From Bidens hawaiensis (lineage: Eukaryota > Streptophyta > Magnoliopsida > Asterales > Asteraceae): a DNA stretch of 64,000 nucleotides. How positions within the stretch are numbered: position 1 is the first letter of the stretch; each line of letters opens with the position of its first letter. The DNA is taken from contig JAIQDT010005497.1 in assembly GCA_021521415.1 (NCBI GenBank), positions 62,001-126,000 on the forward strand, read 5' to 3'. Shown piece after piece: positions 1 through 12,027 of the stretch. Position numbers and translations under genes: made by a program. The notes beneath the pieces are model-generated. The model saw only the letters and a program-made list of their open reading frames with translations, had not been told where the DNA came from and did no database searches.

Positions 1-3000
1 AAATTCAACAAAGTTCTTAATAAAAAAAACGCTAAAACTTTGGCTCAAATCTTCATTCATTATCTTATTCATCTTCAAAGTATAGACTCAATCTTCATCA
101 TTCATCACCGTCAATGGTAGATTCTTTTAATGTTTTGTTTCCAGTCATAACATTTAAAAAAAAAACATGTAGAAAACATAGGTTCGATTAATCGGTTCAG
201 TTCGGATTTTTTCAGATTTTTTAAAATGGATAATTGAATCTAAACCCAAAATTCGGTTAACTAAAAATTTAACCTTCGGTTCGGTTTTTTCGGTTATTAG
301 GTTTCTGTTCAGTTAATTTCGTATTCTGCTCACCCCTAAATCTATGCATTTAAGAATGTAAATAATTTTACCTCAATATAGATATAATTTAAACATCAAT
401 GAAGTAAAATAACACATTAGACAATCAAATTGATAGCACTTAGGAACTCATTAAACATCTCTTTAATGAGTATGATAAAATTATAGAATTAGATTTAGAG
501 TGTAAAAGTGACAAAGATTGCTTTAATTGGTTATTGAATATTTTGTTTACCAGATTTAATATTAACAAAGCCATTAAATATTCATGTTCCCAAAATGATT
601 TCTTTCAAAAATTTGAAAGTTACTTTAAAACCATCGGGAAAGAACAATTTACGAGTAAATAATTTCAATGTAACATTTTGGGTCAGCCCATGGCAATGAA
701 GATATTAGATAAGGGTAAGGTTTATGGCTTATTTGAGTTATTTCCTCTTATTCGTCACTTGTAACGTCAGCTTTTTCTGACATTGTGTCTTTTTCGTCAT
801 TCTTTAACGAGGAAGCGGGTGTTTAGGATTCCTTATTTTACCTCCTTATGACTTGTTTAAGTAATAAGTTATAAGTTATAGAGTTGCAACTTATGACTTA
901 TACACTCACAATCTTAAACTTTGTCAAACACCATATAGTTTATAACATATATGTTATAAATCATAAGAAGGGAAAATAAGGAATCCCAAACATCCCTTAG
1001 TTTTTTTTTACTTTATTCATTTTGATTTATATTGTGAGTTATGATTACAACACTCTTCTCATACTTACTCATTTTTGTTTTCTTTTGTATTTTAATATTT
1101 TCCTAAATTTGATTTATAATTCTTTGATTAAATTTTGTTTAGGAGATTGTATTCATTTAAATGAGAGATGTAAACCATGTAAGGCTAAGACATTAAGTTT
1201 TCATATTTTATATGTTTGTGTCATTTTAGCTAACGACGTTGGATTTTTCAGTTTTCTTAAGAACGACTTTCTTGCATTTAGACTATCGTATTCTTTAAAT
1301 TTGGAGAACCCCGATGCTCCACTTTGGTCAGAATATGTTGTCTTAACCAGGCTCACACTGGCTTCAGAGTTTGACTTGGTTGTTCCCCGGGAAACCATAT
1401 TGCCGACTGCCACCACAAGAGCGGAACTCTCTGGCGTAACATACGGTGGGATGAAAACCCGAGTAGGCTCAGGTTCGAACTGACAACCTTTGCACAAAGC
1501 CTAGCTCAAATACTTCGTTATCAATATCCATCCAAAAGTGACACAAGTGAATCATTCATACTAGCTGGATTTTGCAGTTAAGCTGAAAAAGAGTAAATAA
1601 ACAAAACAGGGGAGTGAGTGAGTGAGTGAGTGAGTGAGTGAGTGACGTGATTGAGGGTTTGGTGATTTGTGTTCAAAGTCATCGGCCAACACTTTATATG
1701 TTTGTGCTGCTGCTAATTTCTTCATTTCATTTCAAGGTTAGAAGTAGAATCATTCATCTCTTTCCTTTACTTTACTTTACTTTACTTTACTCGATTGATT
1801 GATACCGATGCTCAATCGTTAGCTTTCTGAATCTAAGGTTTATATACTTAATAATAATTTGGGGAAATATATATATATATATATGTATTTTGAACGGCCA
1901 ACTAAGTAACGCCGGATAATCCGTACGCGCCCCCCAATGGTTAAAGGTAGCCCAAGCCGGCCACTAGTCCGGAAAGACGAATCCCCTAGCGATCCACCTA
2001 TTGAGGGATTCACCGGATAAAACCCGACCCCCACGCCCGCCAAACGGCACGACAGCGAGGAGCCGGTAAAACCGGGTGAGATCAGGACTCGAACCCTGGC
2101 AAGCTAGGGTCATCCCTCATTGGTGATAGTGAGGTTTGACCGAAACCTCTCACTAGTACTATCAACAACTTTGATTTATTTATTTATTTATTTATGGTAG
2201 CGCACTCTGTATGTATAATGTGTATTGTGTAACACTGTATCCACAACCTATGGTCTCAAATCAACTATTTATTTCTTTTTGATTGAATTTAAATTATCTT
2301 TTATAACCAATCAGGCCTTCTAATCTGTAAGGTTTGTAATAACATTGCTGCAATTTTTCGTTCACCTATCTCAAATTTTTCATACCCAAACCCGGAGCCG
2401 GGCATTAGAAAAACCTGATTTGTGCACCTCTAAATAGGGGTGTTCTCCGGGTTCGTTTTTCGGGTTTCGAGCTTTTCGGGTCGGGTTCTTCGGGTTTCAA
2501 AGTTTTAAATCTTAACCCGAAACCAACCCAAATCTCTCATGGGGTTTTCGGGTTCGGGTTTTTTCGGGTTGGGTTAATTGGGTTTCAAGTATCTTAGAAA
2601 ACAAAACAAAACAAAAAACTAAAAAAGTTTAAAAACTTCAAACTAATATTAAAACGACATATTCTTCTTTGCTCGTAACGCAAATATTTTAATTAATAAA
2701 CCAACATGACTTGATAAAACAATTCAAAAGAAGAATAAAACTAAGTAACTAACTCGAACCATAATCTTCTTCAATCGGATGTGATTTGGTTGTTTGATTA
2801 CAGTTGCTATTAGTAATAAACAGAAAACATAAATTAACAATTAACAATCGATCCATAATAGTTGGAATGACAACAATCGATTAGGGTCTGATTTTGATAA
2901 CTTTAGTGACTAAGACTAACCCTAAAAACATATTTAATTTCAAAATTAAAAGTTTATTCGGGTTGACCCGAAACTAAACCCGAAACCAACCCAAGTTACT

Positions 3001-3271
3001 TCAGTTCGGGTTCGGGTTAGTCTTTTCTCTGGTTCTGGTTTTTCGGTTCAGGTTAGTTCGGGTACGGGTTTTTCCGGGTCGTGTTTCATTACTTTTACTC
3101 ACACACAATCATCGGATGGACACTGTTTCCGCCTTATTAATTCAGTCAAAAGGTAATTAGAATAATCATGTGTTTTCATCACTTGTTTCTGTAGAAGTTT
3201 GTTTTAGGTTTGGTTAAAGCTTTCGAAACAAATCAAGCTATGCTAGCCTCTAGTATGGAATTTATGCGTTA
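1..3271. other. Intergenic region, repeat-rich, no gene seen
   Basis: No convincing coding exon is visible. The stretch holds a (GAGT)n run at about 1611-1643, a short (AT)n run near 1868-1883, and low-complexity cggtt/cgggttcggg tracts at 190-330 and 2440-3080, which are common as transposon tails in plant intergenic DNA. A GC-rich block at about 1895-2160 stands out from its surroundings. On the minus strand it has a tRNA B-box-like GGTTCGAGTCC, but no matching A box was found. Confidence 0.6.
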
Positions 3272-3283
3272 ATGATTAGAGAC

Positions 3284-4682
3284 ATGGAACCGATTCAGGG
3301 GAGACATGAAACATCCATGTTTGCACCAGAAGAAGAAGAAGAAGATTTCAATAGCACCATGCCTGATAATGTGCTAACTAATATTCTCGATCGTTTGCCA
3401 TTACAAAATGCTGCGAGTACCTCTATGAGAAAGTGGAGGTTTAAGTGGACCCTTCTTATTAGCCAACTCGTATTCGATGAGGACTTCTTTAGCTATTTAA
3501 TTACAAAAGCTGAAAATCATCCAGAGATTGGCAGGATTCTTCATCAACTTAGAGGAGCCATTACAAAGTGTGTCCTCTCACTAGTAGACGACGAATTGGA
3601 TGTTGAAGATGAAGATGTCATTCACTGGATTTCATTCTTGTCCGGAAAAGGAATTAAGGACCTCACTCTTGAGCATTTAAATGAAACACCATATAAGTTG
3701 CCTACCCATCTTTTCTCTTGTTTAGACTTGAAACATTTGAAACTTCATGATTGTTGTTTCAATCCTCCACCTACTTTTCATGGTTTCCCAAACCTATTGA
3801 GCTTAGAGTTTTATGGAGCGGACGGTGAACTTGGAGGGGTTATTACTCGGTGTCCTTTACTTGAAATTTTGAAACTAGAAAATGCTTATGCGTCATGCAA
3901 AGTAAAGCTAGATGAGATTGCAAGGCTTGAAAATCTGAAAATATTATCTTTATCATTGCGTAATCTTGACACTACAAAGAATTTTTCTAGTTCCAGTACA
4001 ATCATTGAGCTTCTAGGTTCTCTTCCAAAACTTCAACAGCTTGAGTTGAACTTTCTAGGCTGCAAGGTAATTAATGCTAAATTATATTTTTGAAGTTTAA
4101 AATTTACAAAAAAACATAGTTTCTTTTATTTATTATTATCGTTATTTTTTAATAATATTATGATAACATTCTTTTCTTGTAGTTGATAGAAGGCGTTGCT
4201 AACAAAGGGTTATCGATCGCGTTTCCTTGTCTCATGGCTCTTAAATTATCGTGCATAGATTTACTCAAAGGCATGAAGTTATCATGTGCTTTTGAATTGA
4301 TTAGGAGCTGCCCGAATCTGCAGACTCTTGAAATCACAGCAAGTAACAGTGTGTGTATCTTTCTGCTCGTCTTATAATCTCATGTATAGTTTTGCGTCTG
4401 AATACTAGTTGGTTATTCTTGCAGCATGCTGATTCACCTTTGCAGCTAGACTACAGTACAACAGGGCTGTTGCAGCTTCGAAATGTGACGTTTGAATGTT
4501 TGACAGGCTCAGAGAATGAATTACGGTTGATAAAGTATTTACTTGCCTCTTCCCCTTTCCTACAAAAGATTGTTATCCGGCTCCGCTCGTCAAGTATGAT
4601 TACGCCGGATGAAAAGTTGAAGTTTGCTAGTAAGTTGTTGAAGCTGCATCGAGCCTCCCCTGTAGCTGAAATCGATTTCTAA
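3284..4682 (+). CDS. F-box/FBD/LRR protein, intact copy of a tandem cluster
   Basis: Likely the substrate-recognition subunit of an SCF ubiquitin ligase; its target is unknown. Three exons, 3284-4066, 4183-4350 and 4425-4682, join in phase 0 with GT-AG introns to give 402 residues, a normal length for plant F-box/FBD/LRR proteins. The F-box is at about residues 25-61 (MPDNVLTNILDRLPLQ). Leucine-rich segments follow (LFSCLDLKHLKLHDC, FHGFPNLLSLEF, ITRCPLLEILKL). The C-terminal FBD domain covers about residues 331-402 (SENELRLIKYLLASSPFLQK). The F-box is two residues shorter than in the downstream copies, in its second half. An in-frame ATG exists at 3272, but all three paralogs have an AG four bases before the ATGGA start. 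A 5' UTR intron probably ends there, favouring 3284. This is the only copy without a stop or frameshift. Confidence 0.86.
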
Positions 4683-4908
4683 TTTTAGGTGTACGTGTTG
4701 ACCTCCTCTTTTAATTCCTGTATGAATTTGTCACCTCGTTGTGTAAGTGGAAATGAACATGTGTTTGTGTTAGTCTAGTTCGAATTAATGTAATCTTTGG
4801 GTTCTTATTAATTTATGATCTCGCTGGGCAGTGAACAAGACTGAAAACGACGACTAGTAAAAATATGAACCATGAACCGCACTGGAGTGCTGCAAATGGT
4901 TAATATAC

Positions 4909-5020
4909 AGGTAGACTACATTACAACGATACAACGGGGTTGTTACAAGTTCGAAGTGTGATGTTAGAATATCGAAAAGATTCAGCGAATGAGTTATGTT
5001 TATATTTTTACGGTTATTAA
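4909..5020 (+). pseudogene. Orphan fragment of an FBD-domain exon
   Basis: This stretch resembles the start of exon 3 of the flanking F-box/FBD genes: a gtagactac core, then gttcgaagtgtgatgtt, then a degenerate version of the SENEL-coding block. It is closest to the third paralog. No F-box or LRR sequence accompanies it. It is probably a remnant of unequal exchange or of a lost fourth gene copy. Confidence 0.65.
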
Positions 5021-7319
5021 GCCCTTATTAAAAATCCAAGACTCGACACTAATTCATGGTTAATCAAACCGTTCAAGCGACTGTAAAGACCCAAATTGTC
5101 GCGTTTAAAAATTTCGGTTTTATTCGTTTTACCCAAAATCAGCAGGTTTATGTGCTTTTAGAAACTACTTATTCAAAACAAACTATGAAAGGATCTGATG
5201 CAGGAGCATTGGGATTTAACTACAAAAATCAAGGATATCTTAATTTTGAATATTTTATTATCTTTATTTAGTAACTAGTTTTTATCCCTCGTATTACGGG
5301 AGTTGTTTTATATTATTAGTTTCTAATATTTATATATATTTTTTAATTTTAATTTTATTTATTGCATGGAAATTAATTATATACCTATGGTTTGATGATA
5401 AAAAGTTTCACAACTAAATGAGATGTTATAACCCGGTTTAAAAGCTATATGGTTTTGGTGAGACCTAAGACCCGTTTATTTTTTTTACCATAAAATTGTT
5501 TTTTAATTATAATAATATCTTTTTAAAAAATCAGATATTAATTTTTAGTATATCCTTATTTTATAGGATTTTCACATCAATTATTTGGTGAGATTAATTT
5601 TTAATTTAATGAGATGTTATAACCCGTTTAAGGGTTATCTGGGTTTGGTGAAACTCATACCCGTGAATTTGGGTCAATTGTTCATTTACAAATAAAACAA
5701 TCTGGTGGCTTGATAAAACGTAGAAATCAACCAGAGAGCTTTTAAATGTTTCGTTTATATATCTTATAGATTATCTTTATTTTGACTTATATGTGTGTTC
5801 TGACCTTTCAGTAATTAGTTTAGTTTTTGATTATTAAATTTAAAGTTATGAAACTTGCTTTGTTGAACCCTTGGTTTGACTATAGTCATTGATTATCATA
5901 TTTGTTCTTGAACCGTTTGATTATTACTGTGGATCCGGTATCAGGATTTCAAAAACAGCTTATCAAAACAAATGATTAAAGGATCGTAGAATAGCAAATT
6001 GGGAAAGCGCACATTAATGGGGTTGTAAAGAGAAAAATCTGGAAACACTTGTCATGCATGGCTAGCTCAACAAGTTTGAAAGCCTAAATCAAAATTAGAT
6101 TTTGTGGCCCTTTCATGACCATTATGAAAAAAGAATTAATAAAAAAAAACGTTTGCTACAGGTTTTTAACTCATGCCCTACAACTTATCAATAGCCAAGT
6201 TTGCCACCGGACCGATACATAATATTAACACTGTATTCTTGAGTTTTTTTATTTAAGAGTTTGAAAAAGAAAAGATAAGAACAATTTTCTTTTATCATTC
6301 TTGAGTTTTTTTTTAAAGAAAAGAAAGATAATGAAAAGAAAAGTTAGGGTTTTTTTAAACTTTTTGTGAATGAAAAGTTTATAGCCCATTATAATATTAC
6401 TAATTTACCGTATCTCAATTCTCTTTTCTCATGTTGCTATAAGGACATAATTGTAAAGTTACAACTTTTTTCTTATCTTTTCATTCCGATCTAACTCAAG
6501 AATGTAATTAACACTTTCTTTTCGTTTCTTTTACATAAACTCGAGAATGTATTTTAACTATATAATTTATTTTCTTTTCTTCCTCTATCAAATCTTATTA
6601 TTTCTTTTCCTTTATTTTAAACTTGAGAATGCAATGTAAGTTTACTTTGCCACTATAATATAGCTATATATAATGCTTTTTTTGTTAGATTTAGAGGCTT
6701 TAGTTAAATATGGGTCTAAAGCTCTTGCCTGGTTTTTAACTGGGCCACAAATCATGGGAGTATCATTTGATCCGTCTTGATATTTTTCATTCATAGAGGC
6801 GTAAACAATTCGAGTTAAACCCAAGTTCTAGTAAGCTTAATATTGGCCGTTTTGATCTCGCCCTGAAAACCAATTGAACATAAAGATTAGTATAAATAGA
6901 ACATAAAGATAAACAAATGAATAGATGAACATGGGAGGGCTAAATTAGTATTTAATAACCTAATCCTAATTACCCAAATTGTTATCAGTGGGCCAGTCTT
7001 TTAACCAAACCATAACTAAGTGACAGGGAGCTTGGGTTTCTCAATGGAGACCCATATGAGTGGCTCAATTTGGAAGAATGGGATCTTTATGATCTCCAAT
7101 TCAGGGCAACCGGGTTTTGCCACCAACGGACCTTCGAGCGGGTGGATTTTCTCCGGAATCAAAGATAACTTGGAGGCGTTAAGGCTCCGTATGGCTAGGT
7201 TCAGCAGCTGTCGGTGACCTTTAGCCATTGGGTCACTCCGTACAGAGGACCTAGACATTCAATATTTGTTGGTCGTTCAAAAATTATTATTATTATTATT
7301 GCTCTTACCTTTTTTATAT
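5021..7319. other. Intergenic region with degenerate repeats
   Basis: No gene is recognised. Two diverged direct copies of a block beginning gagatgttataaccc lie at about 5421-5480 and 5610-5670. An A/T-rich foldback-like stretch with cttgagttt/aaacttgag ends spans about 6228-6640. Short open frames on both strands at 7016-7258 resemble no family I can name. Confidence 0.5.
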
Positions 7320-7760
7320 TAATTTTCACAAACCGAGCTACATCTGGATAATGGGTAAGCGAGCAACAAGCTGCACCGCTATTCCCCTTTTGAATCGCAA
7401 AACCTATTCTACTAAATATCAATCCTCGGTTCCTCGGGCTCTGCGAGTCACTGTGGATCACCTTCTGCACCCGCTCCAAAAAGTGAACTGCCTCGGGATC
7501 TAGGGATCCAAATGTGTCGAAGGCAAATGGAATGAACACGTGCTGATTCTCTAAACACGCTTCTCATGCTTAGCAACCTTCATAGATTCCGCCCTCAAAA
7601 CCGCCTGCCCGGAACAAAGTCACTGTCTCTTAGCCCCACCAACGGGGACACCCCAGTGAGGTCGAAACACGCATGCTTACCCCTTGCCCAGCCAAACACA
7701 ATAACGTCCGCAGGACGCAAGGTAGTTATTTCCTCTCACGGATCAGTAAGAAAGTTAACA
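7320..7760 (-). pseudogene. Degenerate non-LTR retrotransposon (reverse-transcriptase C-terminus) fragment
   Basis: Read on the minus strand, two frames give LRPADVIVFGWARGKHAC, with VDLTG-like residues after it, and then HVFIPFAFDTFGSLDPEAV followed by FSRIGFAIQKG. I recall this residue series from the C-terminal end of plant and animal non-LTR reverse transcriptase-type proteins. The pieces are split by a frameshift near 7560-7620 and no RT core is present, so this is a dead 5'-truncated remnant. The family assignment rests on memory of conserved motifs only. Confidence 0.45.
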
Positions 7761-7888
7761 GCTGTCTCTTTCTTGACTTTTCTTGACTGAGTTATTATTA
7801 TTATTACTACTAGGTTAGTATCCCTGTCTCTTTCTTGACTTTTCTTGACTGAGTTATTATTATTATTATTACTACTAGGTTAGTATCC
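7758..7888. repeat. Tandem duplication spanning a Helitron terminus
   Basis: A block of about 63-66 bp is present twice in tandem (about 7760-7822 and 7823-7888). It starts ctgtctctttcttgac, runs through a (TTA)n tract and ends actactaggttagtatcc. Each copy contains the CTAG terminus of the adjacent Helitron plus about 10 internal bases. Only the right copy continues into the terminal hairpin. Confidence 0.8.
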
Positions 7889-8421
7889 CGTGTGATACAC
7901 GGGTTGGATAAATTATATTTTGATTTTAATAAATGAATATCAAGATTTATAAAGACGAATAAATTACAAAAGAAAAAAATCATGATAAAGTTATCAAAAA
8001 TCTAAAAAAAATTGTTTAGATATAATTGTGCATGCCGCCTAGCTGGTAATACGGAATTATATAAGAAAATAATATCATTAATCAAATATTTGATTCATAA
8101 ATAGTATAAAAAACAAATGTATTAACATGTTTTTCATATAAAGTCTTTCGGGATACATCACTACGCAAAAGAAACTTTATCCTATTGAAAAAGTTGTAGT
8201 GGTGTGTCTGCTTATGCTAGTAACATTAAATTATACATGTTTGATTTACAAACAAAATATGAGAAACTATCAAAAACATGATCTGATAATTATAATAAAT
8301 AGACAACCCAATATAATCTTAACAAAAAAGTTGCTCATGCTAGACGATGAAATACAAATGATTATCCATAAATGGATGCATCTATTTATATTGCGGATAA
8401 GTTAGTTACACAAATAAGAAG

Positions 8422-8465
<44 letters not shown>

Positions 8466-10276
8466 AGGATCCTAAGAGAATCCTTTACAAATTGAGAACT
8501 TTGAGAACCATTTTGGACCACTAAAAACACAATTAAAAAAATTATTTAAAAAAATCATAAAACAAAAAAAAACAAAAATTTTGAAAAAGTAAAAAAAAAC
8601 CAAAATTCTTATATTTCATTCCGGTTTCATTAAAAAAATAAAAAAAATTAAAAAAAGTCGTATTATACACATATGTATAATTTTATATAATCTATAGTTA
8701 CGTAATATACACATATGTACAATATCATTTATCTTAAACTATACACATGTGTATAAAAAACATGTAAATGTACATATATGTATATAATTTAGCTAAACCG
8801 AGTTTGTTTTAATTATTTTTTTTATGAAACCGGGATGTTAAAATAAGAATTTTGGTTTTTTTACTTTTTTCATTTTTGTGTTTTTTTTATTTATGATTTT
8901 TTTTATTTTTAGGTTTTTGTGGTTCAAAATGGTTCTCAAAGTTTTCAATTTCAAAAGGGTTCTCTCATGATCCTGATCTTATATATATATATATACATAT
9001 ACATATAACACCGTTTTGTTTATGATATAAAAAAGACAAATTATTACACAGTTCATCAGTTATATCAACAAAGTAGACATGTTCTACAGATGCATCATTA
9101 CCGGTTCTCAAAATTAGTCATAAGCGAAACATTTACATCGAATTTATCAAGTTTGAAAGTCTCATAAACTTTTTACCCAATTTGAAAATTACATGGGAAC
9201 CCTATGGGTTCAGAGATCCATTGATATGAGCAAATTTAACATAATCATCAATAAAACACATATATAGTAATAGAAATTAGAAAATACTGTTTAACAAATT
9301 CAATAATATTGTAAAAAGTTTAAGACGTTAACCTAGATTATCATATATTCAACCAAAATAAAAAAAAGTAAGCAAATCGTAAACCTTAGAGGTTTATTAT
9401 CAACTTTTGGAGAAATCATGAAGTATTTACCAATAAATTGACGTAACTGAGATTTGATATATGGAATAGCATGAGATTATGCATTGATTTCTGATTCTCC
9501 AAATACGATTTCAAACTGTAATTTTTTGTGTCTGACTTCATTTAGGGAGAAAGTCAATTACGTCATATATATGATTTAGGTAGGCATGAAAAGTTAGCAT
9601 GTGTGATAAATTATATGGAAATTAATATAATTTTTTTATATAACAAAGGGTTGGTTACGGGATACCCATTTATCAATTTTGATTATTTTTTTTAAAGAAA
9701 AATAGTTTTAATGATTGTAAATAAAAACTTGCAAAATGACACAAATGTAGACATATATACTCTCTTTCACTACATTTGATTATATTTTTAATGCATGATG
9801 TATAATTGTTTATGTGATTCTCACAATTTTCTACTTCAAATTAGTTTTGAATTGGACACTTGTATATATAATATGATAAATTATAAAGATTACTGTCATA
9901 TTGAAATAATAAAAACTAAGCACTGATTCTTTAAGCTAAGTTCTTTAATCTTATTTTTTAAATAATAATGATGATGATTCATGGAAGAATTATATACACT
10001 CATGTGAGTCATGTCCAGTGAAGATATTTTCATTCTTGGAGTCTCAAAAATTACAATAATATTACCTTACAATGTTACACAATTATTATTAGTTATTACT
10101 AAATAATTAATTCATAATATAAGGGACACATTTAAAGAAAGAGTCGGTTACAAATCTATTTACCAATTTTAATGATCATTTATTTAATAATTAAACAAAA
10201 ATTTGCCAAGTGACATAAATATGGTGAATTAAGTGCCAAGTTGCACAAATGAATTTTTTTTTATTATAATAGTAGA
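7875..10276 (-). mobile_element. Non-autonomous Helitron, 2.4 kb
   Basis: On the minus strand the element starts with TC (TCTACTATTATAATAA, 10276 downward). It ends with a perfect hairpin CCCGTGTATCACACGGG, an 8-nt spacer and CTAG (7878-7875). The flanking host bases are A and T, the classical Helitron insertion site, and there is no target duplication. No Rep/helicase coding sequence is visible, so it would need proteins supplied in trans. The interior is AT-rich, has two diverged copies of a block around 9640-9760 and 10110-10230, and is interrupted by a (TA)n-associated MITE at 8461-8980. Confidence 0.78.
8461..8980. mobile_element. TA-targeted MITE, copy A (nested in the Helitron)
   Basis: Inverted ends of about 60 bp begin ggtaaggatcctaagagaa on the left; the right end reads as its imperfect complement. 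The outer ends carry gagaaccattttg motifs and the interior has repeated acacatatgtgtat palindromes. It sits inside a (TA)n tract: about 36 bp of TA on the left and a shorter run on the right. It has no coding capacity. Related copies lie at 24845-25351 and 57304-57736, and probably at 60357-61632. Confidence 0.75.
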
Positions 10277-10633
10277 TACACGATGAGAAAACTATGCAGA
10301 GTTAAAATAAGCCCAAAAGGAAACCATGGGCCATTAATCATTCAACCAAAACCTTTATAAACAGCAAATCAAAATTAACCTAATAATCAAACCACGCACC
10401 AACCAACCAAAAGTAAGAATTCTGATCGGAAGATTAAGGTAGTTTCAACTTTCAGGGTTATAATTAATTAAATTAATTAATTAGTTTATGTTTTGTTAGA
10501 ATCGTTAGGTTTGTGAATCACAAATATAAGGCTTTAGTACTAAAAAAGTAAACAGGAAATTTAAGGTTTTGAGTATGTTTATGAAAGTCAATAATATTTT
10601 TTTTATATTCCATCTATTTGTTTTCTTAGAATA

Positions 10634-12027
10634 ATGGAGTTGATTCACCCAAGACATAAAACGTTCAAGTTTGCACCAGGAGATGATTTTATTAGCATCA
10701 TGCCGGATAACGTGATAACTAATATTCTGGATCGATTGCCTTTACAAGATGCAGTGAAGACTAGCGTCTTGTCAAGTAACTGGAGGTTTAAGTGGACTAT
10801 GCTTAGCCAACTCGTATTTGATAATGACTTCTTTGAGAATTTATCAAAAAATAAAAATAAATATGGGAAAATTATAAGTAGGCTTCTTCTTCATCATAGA
10901 GGTGTCATTACAAATTTTGTCCTCTCAATAGACTATGACTCCTATGCGGATGTTGATGTTGAAGATGAAGATATCAGTCACTGGATTTTGTTCTAGTCTA
11001 GTAAAGGAATTCAGGACTTCACTCTCGAGCGTTATAATAAAACACCATTGAAGCTCCCTTCCCGTCTTTTCTCGTGTATAGAGTTGAAACATTTGAAACT
11101 TCATAATTGTTGTTTCAGTCCTCCACCTACTTTTCATGGTTTTCCGAATCTATTGAGCTTACAGTTGGATGGGAGTGACATTGCACTTAGCGGGGAGGGT
11201 ATTACTCGGTGTCCCTTACTTGAGATGTTGACACTGGATTGTATTCGTTCTACAAGCAAAGTCAAAATAGATGAGATTGCAAAACTTGAAAATCTCAGAA
11301 TATTATCTTTATCAATGTGTAATCTTCCCAATAACGAAAGTACAAGTTTGAGTACAATCTTCGAGCTTCTAGGTTCCCTTCCAAAACTTCAAGTGCTCGA
11401 GTTAAACTTTGTAGGCTGCTTGGTAATTAATATTTACTACCAAACTGTGTCTTTGAAGTTTAATTTACGAAAACATAGTCTCGTTTTTTCATAATCTGAT
11501 AACATTCTTTTCTTGTAGTTTATAGCAGCTGTTGCTAACAAGAGGTTCTCTATCACTTTTCCATGTCTCATAATTCTTAAACTACCATGCATAGATTTAC
11601 GAAGCGGTATTCAGTTATCATGTGCTATTGAATTGATTAGGAGCTGCCCGAATCTACATATTCTTGAAATCGTATCAGATAAATTTGTAAGTATCATGTT
11701 GCATGTCTTATAAACTCGTATGCAGTTTTGCATTTTAATGTTAGCTATGTATTCTTGCAGCATGAATGCATGATGCCTCAACTCCTCAGGTAGTACAATA
11801 CAACGAGGCTATTGCAACTTCAAATGGTGATGTTCTTTTGTTTGAAAGGCTCAGAGAATGAATTATGTTTGATAAAGTATTTACTTGCATCTTCCCCTGT
11901 CTTAAAAATGTTTGTTGTGCGTCACAACCCAGACTATTCTGTTACGGAGGATGAAAAGTTGGTGTTCGCTAGGAAGTTGTTGAAGCTGCATCGGGCTTCC
12001 CCAGTAGTTGATATCGATCTATCGTAA
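10634..12027 (+). pseudogene. F-box/FBD/LRR gene copy 2, single premature stop
   Basis: This has the same structure as the intact upstream paralog: exon 1 10634-11422, exon 2 11519-11686 (168 bp, as in the other copies) and exon 3 from 11761 or 11794. The F-box reads IMPDNVITNILDRLPLQDA, and LRR and FBD segments follow. A TAG at 10994-10996 (codon 121) replaces the Leu codon seen in copy 1. The frame then stays open to the end of exon 1. With the expected exon 3 acceptor at 11760, a second in-frame TAG occurs at 11791-11793. An AG immediately after it would restore the frame if used as acceptor (exon from 11794). As read, a truncated protein with only the F-box and a little more would be made. 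A recent pseudogene is the simplest view. Confidence 0.82.

Noticed and set aside
1430..1510. Possible tRNA or SINE (GGTTCGAAC B-box-like); also near 2080-2095
   Set aside because: Only a B-box-like string is present. No A box at proper spacing, no cloverleaf and no poly-A tail or flanking duplication were found.
5056..5271. 71-residue open frame downstream of the FBD exon fragment
   Set aside because: It matches no domain and lies in AT-rich spacer outside the region that aligns to the F-box genes.
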